The notes beneath the pieces are model-generated. The model had not been told where the DNA came from, did no database searches, and was given only the letters and a program-made list of their open reading frames with translations. A stretch of 64,000 nt of DNA. Origin: Qipengyuania sphaerica (lineage in GTDB: Bacteria > Pseudomonadota > Alphaproteobacteria > Sphingomonadales > Sphingomonadaceae). The position numbers and the translations under genes are program-made. Where the stretch lies: positions 248,001 through 312,000 of the forward strand of contig NZ_JAIGNR010000003.1 in the NCBI RefSeq assembly GCF_019711595.1, in the 5' to 3' direction. This document shows positions 59,752-64,000 of the stretch, piece by piece. Position 1 is the first letter of the stretch. Each line of letters opens with the position of its first letter.

Positions 59752-60464
59752 ATGGCCTCGCTCAAGCCCTTGTCGGTTCCGCACAGCCGGTCCCAGAAGC
59801 GGAAATACAGTCCGTAATTGCATCGATACTCTTCGTGATGTCGCTGGTGATGGCTGGCCGTTATCAGCCATCCCCCTAACCGCGAGTGAACCAGACGGCG
59901 CGGAAACATTTCCCAGCCCATGTGGTTCGTGACCCCCATCACCGTCATCACCAGCAGCACGAGGCCGAGCATGGCGACGTGGATCGGCACGACGAAGACG
60001 AGCAGCGGAATGACGATCGCGCCCGTGATCGCTTCCCAGGGGTGGAAGCTCATTGCCGCCCAGGCGGTTGGCGGGCGGCTGGCATGGTGGACGGCGTGCA
60101 TGGCACGGAACCATGCGGGCCGGTGCATCAACCGGTGCGTCCAGTAGAACCAGGTGTCATGCAGGAAGAGGTAGAGCAGCGGGGCGAGCGGCAAGTACCA
60201 GATCGGCATCGCATCCCATTCGGTATAGATCCGCGTCCAGCCGCGCTCCTGCCAACCCCATGCGACCACGCCGGCCGGAATGCCGTAGATCGCTGCCGAG
60301 GCCAGCGACCAGCCGATTTCCTTGCGGATCTGCGGCCCCAGTTTCGCGTGATAGCCGGGCAGCCGCCGGTTGGTTGCCCAGGCAAAAATCCCGCTCGCGG
60401 CCAGATAGCGCAGCGCGACGATCGCGGTCATGGCAGCGGCGGATAGGAGGATGGCGGTCCACAT
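59748..60464 (-). CDS. Fatty-acid hydroxylase / sterol desaturase family membrane enzyme
   Basis: A 238-residue inner-membrane di-iron oxygenase. The histidine clusters are visible: HDTWFYWTHRLMH, HAVHH and SHHQRHHEEYRCNYGLYFRFWDRL. The family includes fatty-acid hydroxylases and carotenoid hydroxylases; the substrate is open. Four or five transmembrane helices. It is transcribed just before the DUF2141 gene, with translational coupling. Confidence 0.85.
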   Translation of the reverse strand: MWTAILLSAAAMTAIVALRYLAASGIFAWATNRRLPGYHAKLGPQIRKEIGWSLASAAIYGIPAGVVAWGWQERGWTRIYTEWDAMPIWYLPLAPLLYLFLHDTWFYWTHRLMHRPAWFRAMHAVHHASRPPTAWAAMSFHPWEAITGAIVIPLLVFVVPIHVAMLGLVLLVMTVMGVTNHMGWEMFPRRLVHSRLGGWLITASHHQRHHEEYRCNYGLYFRFWDRLCGTDKGLSEAI

Positions 60465-60516
60465 GGCGTTGGCGCTTCCTATGCCGCAAACGCGCAGGCG
60501 ATAACAGGCGCTTCGC

Positions 60517-61014
60517 CTATTCCGAATTGCCCCAGGGCGCGCAGTGTGGATCGCCGGTCACAGTCGCTCGGCGCATGGCGGCCCTTGCAAGGCGCTCGAC
60601 CTCGGTCTTGCGCCGCGCGGCGGCGAGCGGGTGGAGCGGAGCGGGACGCACGATCTCGCCGTCATAACCGTCCGCCACCACGATGCCGCAGCAGTCGGGG
60701 CGATAATCGTCATTGTCGAGCACGCCGCGGTCGAGATGCGGCGGCAGGCCCCAGTAGAAACGGTCGCAGAAATCGAGGTAGTCGGGCCACTTGCCATCGC
60801 CGAGAAGGTCGCCGCGCGCCACTTTTACCTCGACGATCACGATCCGCCCCTTGGGATCGAGCCCCATCAGATCCGCGCGCCGCCCGTTGCGCAGCGGCAT
60901 CTCGGGCATCAGCCAGACATCGTTGCGTGCGAAGAGGCGCTGGATACCGCGGCACACGCTCGCCGCATCGCTCGCAGCGTCGGAAGAAGGTTCGATAACG
61001 GGAGAATCGCTCAT
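60517..61014 (-). CDS. mmcB: MmcB-family DNA repair protein
   Basis: A 165-residue protein with the MmcB fold: LMPEMPLRNGRRADLMGLDPKGRIVIVEVKVARGDLLGDGKWPDYLDFCDRFYWGLP. E-V-K in VIVEVKV and the upstream ADLMGLD suggest a restriction-like nuclease core (D-x(n)-E-x-K). Caulobacter mmcB is SOS-induced and needed for mitomycin C resistance. A LexA box at 61027-61041 lies 13 nt upstream, supporting the same regulation. Confidence 0.87.
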   Translation of the reverse strand: MSDSPVIEPSSDAASDAASVCRGIQRLFARNDVWLMPEMPLRNGRRADLMGLDPKGRIVIVEVKVARGDLLGDGKWPDYLDFCDRFYWGLPPHLDRGVLDNDDYRPDCCGIVVADGYDGEIVRPAPLHPLAAARRKTEVERLARAAMRRATVTGDPHCAPWGNSE

Positions 61015-61026
61015 GGCGATTGATTG

Positions 61027-61041
61027 GAACAGAATGGGAAC
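61027..61041 (-). promoter_or_regulatory. LexA (SOS) box of mmcB
   Basis: GAAC (61027-61030) and GAAC (61038-61041) separated by exactly 7 nt; on the - strand this is GTTC-N7-GTTC, the alphaproteobacterial LexA recognition site. It ends 13 nt before the mmcB start. Confidence 0.8.
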
Positions 61042-61065
61042 GCGGTCAAGCCGCGAGCGGTCTCG

Positions 61066-61452
61066 TCAGGCCGGAGCGACAGCCAGCACCGCTGCGCGCG
61101 CGCTGTGAAACTCGCGCCACAGCGTAAGCGCCGCGCTGGTCGTATCCTGACCCTGCGCCGACATCGACAGCAGCGCCCTCAGGCCCGGCTGCATGACGGC
61201 GGCAAGGTCGTCGATCCCGCGCGCGACCAGTTCGAACTTCGCCCCGCCGAGATCGACGGCGCGTTGCGGCAGGTCGCGAATATCCTCATCCACCTGTTCC
61301 TCGCCCAGTTGCGCGAGGATGGCGACAGCGGCAGCGGCTTCGTGAACCGCATCCCACTGCACGGCGAGCGCTGCAGGTTCGCCAAGGCGGGCATCCGGGC
61401 CTGTCGCCGGCGGCAGCATTGTCGCAAGCGACAGGTCGAATTCGTGGGACAT
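61066..61452 (-). CDS. Hypothetical soluble protein
   Basis: About 128 residues, Ala-rich and probably helical, with no signal or membrane helix ([62 protein letters not shown]). I recognise no family. Start could be 61461 (three residues longer). It lies between mmcB and the tRNA gene. The calling is by open frame and codon use only. Confidence 0.5.
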   Translation of the reverse strand: MSHEFDLSLATMLPPATGPDARLGEPAALAVQWDAVHEAAAAVAILAQLGEEQVDEDIRDLPQRAVDLGGAKFELVARGIDDLAAVMQPGLRALLSMSAQGQDTTSAALTLWREFHSARAAVLAVAPA

Positions 61453-61573
61453 CGAGCTCATGGTCAGCGAAGCTACGCCGGTGCGCTTGCCAAATTCCTA
61501 ACGCGCGATTCAGCAAGCGCGCTTTTTTCTGGCAGGTCCGCTGCCCGCTTGCTAAGCGCCCCGCCCACGGCAT

Positions 61574-61650
<77 letters not shown>

Positions 61651-61688
61651 TTTCGTTTCGCGCTGCCGCCTTGCCACTCCAGCGGATT

Positions 61689-61758
61689 TTTTCTGCGCTA
61701 ACGCTTCACTGCTTGAGCGCGTCTTTTCTGCGCTATCGCTTCGCTAGTTGAGCGCGGC
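61689..61758. repeat. 35-bp tandem direct repeat beside tRNA-Arg
   Basis: Two adjacent 35-bp copies (61689-61723 and 61724-61758) differ at 5 positions and both start TTTTCTGCGCTA and contain TTGAGCGCG. In each copy GCGCT near the start pairs with AGCGC near the end, so each can form a hairpin. It occupies the gap between the tRNA and the DAG-kinase-like gene. I found no third copy by eye. Confidence 0.75.
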
Positions 61759-61805
61759 CCTCGCCAAAGTGCGCAAAACTTCCTAGATCGGCTCCCGAGC
61801 CACCT

Positions 61806-62834
61806 ATGGAGCCGCAAATCTACCAGTTCGACGACCTTCCGAAACAGGTAGGTGACGAGGCGAAAGCCCCGCCACGCGGTGATCCGCACCAGCAGCGGAT
61901 CGGAGTAATCTTCAGCGCGCGCAGTCATCACAACAAGGGCCGCGAGCCCGATTTCGGCAGCCGCGAGAACGTCAGCATCGTGCGTCCCGAAAAGCGCAGC
62001 GACATCGCCCATGCACTGGCCGGTTTCGCGCAGGAAGGGATCGGCCTGCTCGTCATCAGCGGCGGCGACGGGACGGTGCGCGACGTGTTGACCATGGGGC
62101 AGGCCGTTTTCGGCGACAACTGGCCGCAGCTGGCAGTCCTGCCGCGCGGCAAGACCAATGCCCTCAATGTCGATCTCGGCAGTCCGCGCGACTGGTCGCT
62201 GACGCGGGTGATCGCTGCTTTCGAGGACCCCGAAGGCCGGCGCGTGACCCGCCGCCCGCTGGCGGTCAGCGAGATCGGAAGCGACGATCCGCCGATGCTC
62301 GGCTTCATCATGGGTGCGGGCGCCTTCGCCCTCGGCGTCGATGTCGGCCAGGATGCGCACAAGGCCGGCTTCTTCAATTCCCTCGCCGTCGGCATGACCA
62401 GTGCCTGGGGAATAGCGGAATCGCTGTTCGGCTCGGACGAGAACCGCTGGCGGCGCGGGGCCGCCATGGACCTGCGCTACCTCCCCTCGAACGAAAGGAT
62501 GGAGCGCTCTGAGCACGGCAAGCCGGAGCGGCGCACGATCATGCTGGCCTCGACGCTCGAGACCATGCCGCTCGATATCAAGCTGTTCGGAAAAGGGCAG
62601 GGGCCGATCCGCCTGGTGGTGCTGGACCATCCGCGCAGGCGCATCCTTGCCTCGCTCCCGGCGATCCTTACCGGATGGCATCCGCGCTGGCTCGCCGGTG
62701 CCGGGTTGCATCATCTCGAGGCCGAGGGCTTCTCGATTGCGCTCGATTCGCAATTCATCCTCGACGGCGAGCATTTTCCCGGTGGAAGCTACCGTGTCGA
62801 GCAAGGCCCCCAGCTGACCTTCGTCGCCGGGTGA
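61806..62834 (+). CDS. Diacylglycerol kinase catalytic-domain protein
   Basis: 342 residues with the DAGK fold: IGVIFSARSHHNKG, LLVISGGDGTVRDVL (GGDGT nucleotide loop), LAVLPRGKTNALNVDLG, and a C-terminal beta-sandwich lobe. It should make phosphatidic acid or a related lipid phosphate. Its stop overlaps the GTG start of the next gene (GTGA), so the two are translated together. The substrate is inferred from family only. Confidence 0.83.
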   Translation: MEPQIYQFDDLPKQVGDEAKAPPRGDPHQQRIGVIFSARSHHNKGREPDFGSRENVSIVRPEKRSDIAHALAGFAQEGIGLLVISGGDGTVRDVLTMGQAVFGDNWPQLAVLPRGKTNALNVDLGSPRDWSLTRVIAAFEDPEGRRVTRRPLAVSEIGSDDPPMLGFIMGAGAFALGVDVGQDAHKAGFFNSLAVGMTSAWGIAESLFGSDENRWRRGAAMDLRYLPSNERMERSEHGKPERRTIMLASTLETMPLDIKLFGKGQGPIRLVVLDHPRRRILASLPAILTGWHPRWLAGAGLHHLEAEGFSIALDSQFILDGEHFPGGSYRVEQGPQLTFVAG

Positions 62835-63727
62835 GCGAGACACTTCACAGCCGTATCGCCGCTTCGCTGACGCGCGAGGTGCGCAGCGAGGTCGCGGCCT
62901 ATGCAGCGATGCTCGGGCGCGAAGCCGGGGCGTGCGCGGTGCTGTTCTACGGGTCGAACCTTCGCACCGGATCGCTCGAAGGCGTGCTCGATTTCTACGT
63001 CCTGTTGCCAGGTGCCCAGCAGGAGAAAATCTGGCCTCGTGTGAGCTACCGCGAATGGGAGCACGCAGGCGAGACCCTGCGCGCCAAGATCGCGACGATG
63101 AGCCTTGATAAATTCGCCGAGGCCGCGCGCGGGGACAGCCGCGACACGACGATCTGGACGCGTTTCGTCCAGCCGAGCGCGCTGGTCTGGTCGGGTGGTG
63201 AGGGCGTGAATGCGCTTGTCACCGAAGCAATCTGCCAGGCGGCGCGTACGGCTGCGCGTTTCGCTGCGGTTCTCGGGCCAGATCGCGGTGCACCCCAGGA
63301 TTTCTGGCGCGCGCTGTTCCAAGCGACCTACCGCGCCGAATTCCGTGTCGAGAAGCCGGGGCGCGAGGATTCGATCCTGTCGGTGAATGCCGACCATTTC
63401 GACGGCTTGCTGGCGCTGGCATGGGAAGCGGACGGCATCCTTTTCGCGCGCGAGGGCGAGCAGCTCTCCCCGCAGATACCCGCACATCGGAGATCGGCGA
63501 TCCTGCGCGAATGGAGGGCGCGCGAACGCATCGGCAAGCCGCTCAACATCCTGAGGCTCGCCAAGGCCACCACGACCTTCGAAGGCGCCGCGCGTTACGG
63601 TGCATGGAAGCTCGAGAGGCACACGGGAATCGCGCTCGAAGTCACGCCCTTCCGCGAGAAGCACCCGCTCCTCGCCATGCCCGGTGCCGCAATCGACCTG
63701 TGGCGCGCACGGAGGCGCCGGAAATAG
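62831..63727 (+). CDS. Nucleotidyltransferase-like protein of unknown function
   Basis: 298 residues, soluble. Near residues 36-55 it has CAVLFYGSNLRTGSLEGVLDFYVLL, with a GS loop and following Asp as in nucleotidyltransferases and reminiscent of the Tam41 CDP-diacylglycerol synthase family, although the second Asp of a D-x-D is not clear. C-terminal AARYGAWKLERHTGIALEVTPFREKHPLLAMPGAAIDLWRARRRRK is basic. Coupled to the DAG-kinase gene, it would be the logical next enzyme if it makes CDP-diacylglycerol, but this is speculation. Confidence 0.6.
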   Translation: MSETLHSRIAASLTREVRSEVAAYAAMLGREAGACAVLFYGSNLRTGSLEGVLDFYVLLPGAQQEKIWPRVSYREWEHAGETLRAKIATMSLDKFAEAARGDSRDTTIWTRFVQPSALVWSGGEGVNALVTEAICQAARTAARFAAVLGPDRGAPQDFWRALFQATYRAEFRVEKPGREDSILSVNADHFDGLLALAWEADGILFAREGEQLSPQIPAHRRSAILREWRARERIGKPLNILRLAKATTTFEGAARYGAWKLERHTGIALEVTPFREKHPLLAMPGAAIDLWRARRRRK

Positions 63728-63730
63728 GGA

Positions 63731-64000
63731 TTACCGGTAGCGCATCCGGATCGAGATGCTCTCGACCCCGTTCGCCACATCGAAGCCCACCTTCTTGTAG
63801 CTCGGCTTGCCGAGGTTGAAGATGTTGATCGACGGGTTGTTCGACATGGCCCCGCCATCGCCGAAGATGTCGGTCTCGCCGTCACCGTCGAGGTCGTGGC
63901 GCACTGCGATGCCATAATGGCCCGCTGCGGGAAGCGGCATGCAGAAACGCATGGTGCCCGCCTTGGCAGGCGCTTCCATGCGGTAGATCCAGCGACCCTT
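63731..64000 (-). CDS. DUF2141 protein, cut by the window edge (5' part missing)
   Basis: At least 89 C-terminal residues of a DUF2141 protein are visible: KGRWIYRMEAPAKAGTMRFCMPLPAAGHYGIAVRHDLDGDGETDIFGDGGAMSNNPS and the end VESISIRMRYR. The start lies beyond 64000. It shares the final IRMRY with the DUF2141 gene at 59305. It lies convergent to the nucleotidyltransferase-like gene, with 3 nt between stops. Confidence 0.82.
   Translation of the reverse strand, partial: KGRWIYRMEAPAKAGTMRFCMPLPAAGHYGIAVRHDLDGDGETDIFGDGGAMSNNPSINIFNLGKPSYKKVGFDVANGVESISIRMRYR

Noticed and set aside
61503-61528. Possible terminator GCGCG/CGCGC with six Ts
   Set aside because: The stem is only 5 bp and there is no + strand gene upstream that would need it; I leave it out as a likely chance structure.

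Overview
The window is GC-rich, densely packed chromosomal DNA from an alphaproteobacterium. Gene content and protein style point to Sphingomonadales, most likely Erythrobacteraceae (Erythrobacter/Qipengyuania-like): a UrcA-family protein, a ThiS-ThiG fusion, a suf operon headed by an Rrf2 regulator, a PopZ-type DUF2497 protein beside tolC, MmcB with a GAAC-N7-GAAC SOS box, LytS/LytTR sensor pairs and TbpB-like lipoproteins. The family-level call is inference. I see no prophage, insertion sequence, CRISPR array or rRNA operon. One tRNA gene, tRNA-Arg(CCG), lies at 61574-61650.

Layout. 1-6.0 kb: a cell-wall hydrolase, then leftward genes for exonuclease III, ErpA and a CBS protein, and a leftward operon of methyltransferase, TolC, PopZ-like protein and ferredoxin. 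6-12.5 kb: class I fumarase, the first LytS/LytTR pair, a UrcA protein, a lipid kinase and a metallophosphoesterase. 12.5-24 kb: ribosomal L13/S9, CutA, heme A synthase, MerC (with a Zur-box-like operator), ThiSG, a GNAT protein, a cell-cycle-motif hypothetical, an aquaporin, an acyl-CoA synthetase, gamma-glutamyltransferase and PyrD. 24-32 kb: a candidate small RNA, an AraC regulator and the suf operon (regulator-sufB-orf80-DUF559-sufC-secreted orf-sufD-sufS-sufT-sufA), with every junction from sufB onward overlapping or nearly so. 32-45 kb: an EI24 protein, a PfkB kinase, paired acyl-CoA dehydrogenases, a large metalloprotease, purD/xseA with overlapping divergent starts, an M23 peptidase and a phytase-like esterase. 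45-57 kb: L28, TadA, a TbpB-like lipoprotein, RNase T2, NadC, a second LytS/LytTR pair, a PhnZ-like HD protein, a DsbA-like protein, an M48 protease, an alpha/beta hydrolase and an App1-type phosphatase. 57-64 kb: a large acidic PAS protein, two DUF2141 proteins, a fatty-acid hydroxylase, MmcB, the tRNA with an adjacent tandem repeat, a DAG kinase and a nucleotidyltransferase-like partner.

How the genes work together. Fe-S metabolism is strongly represented: the suf operon, ErpA, and the 2Fe-2S ferredoxin and 4Fe-4S fumarase that would use it. The suf operon contains three extra genes of unknown role, a DUF559 nuclease-fold protein, a four-cysteine secreted protein and an 80-residue protein; this is the best candidate for an undescribed extension of a known system. 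Envelope and lipid genes recur (TolC, two DAG-kinase-fold enzymes, App1 phosphatase, acyl-CoA synthetase, hydroxylase, M23/M48 peptidases). Regulatory elements visible in the sequence are a Zur-like operator, a suf operator palindrome, an SOS box, two ribosomal-protein promoters of the same design, and two hairpins that place or hide a Shine-Dalgarno sequence.
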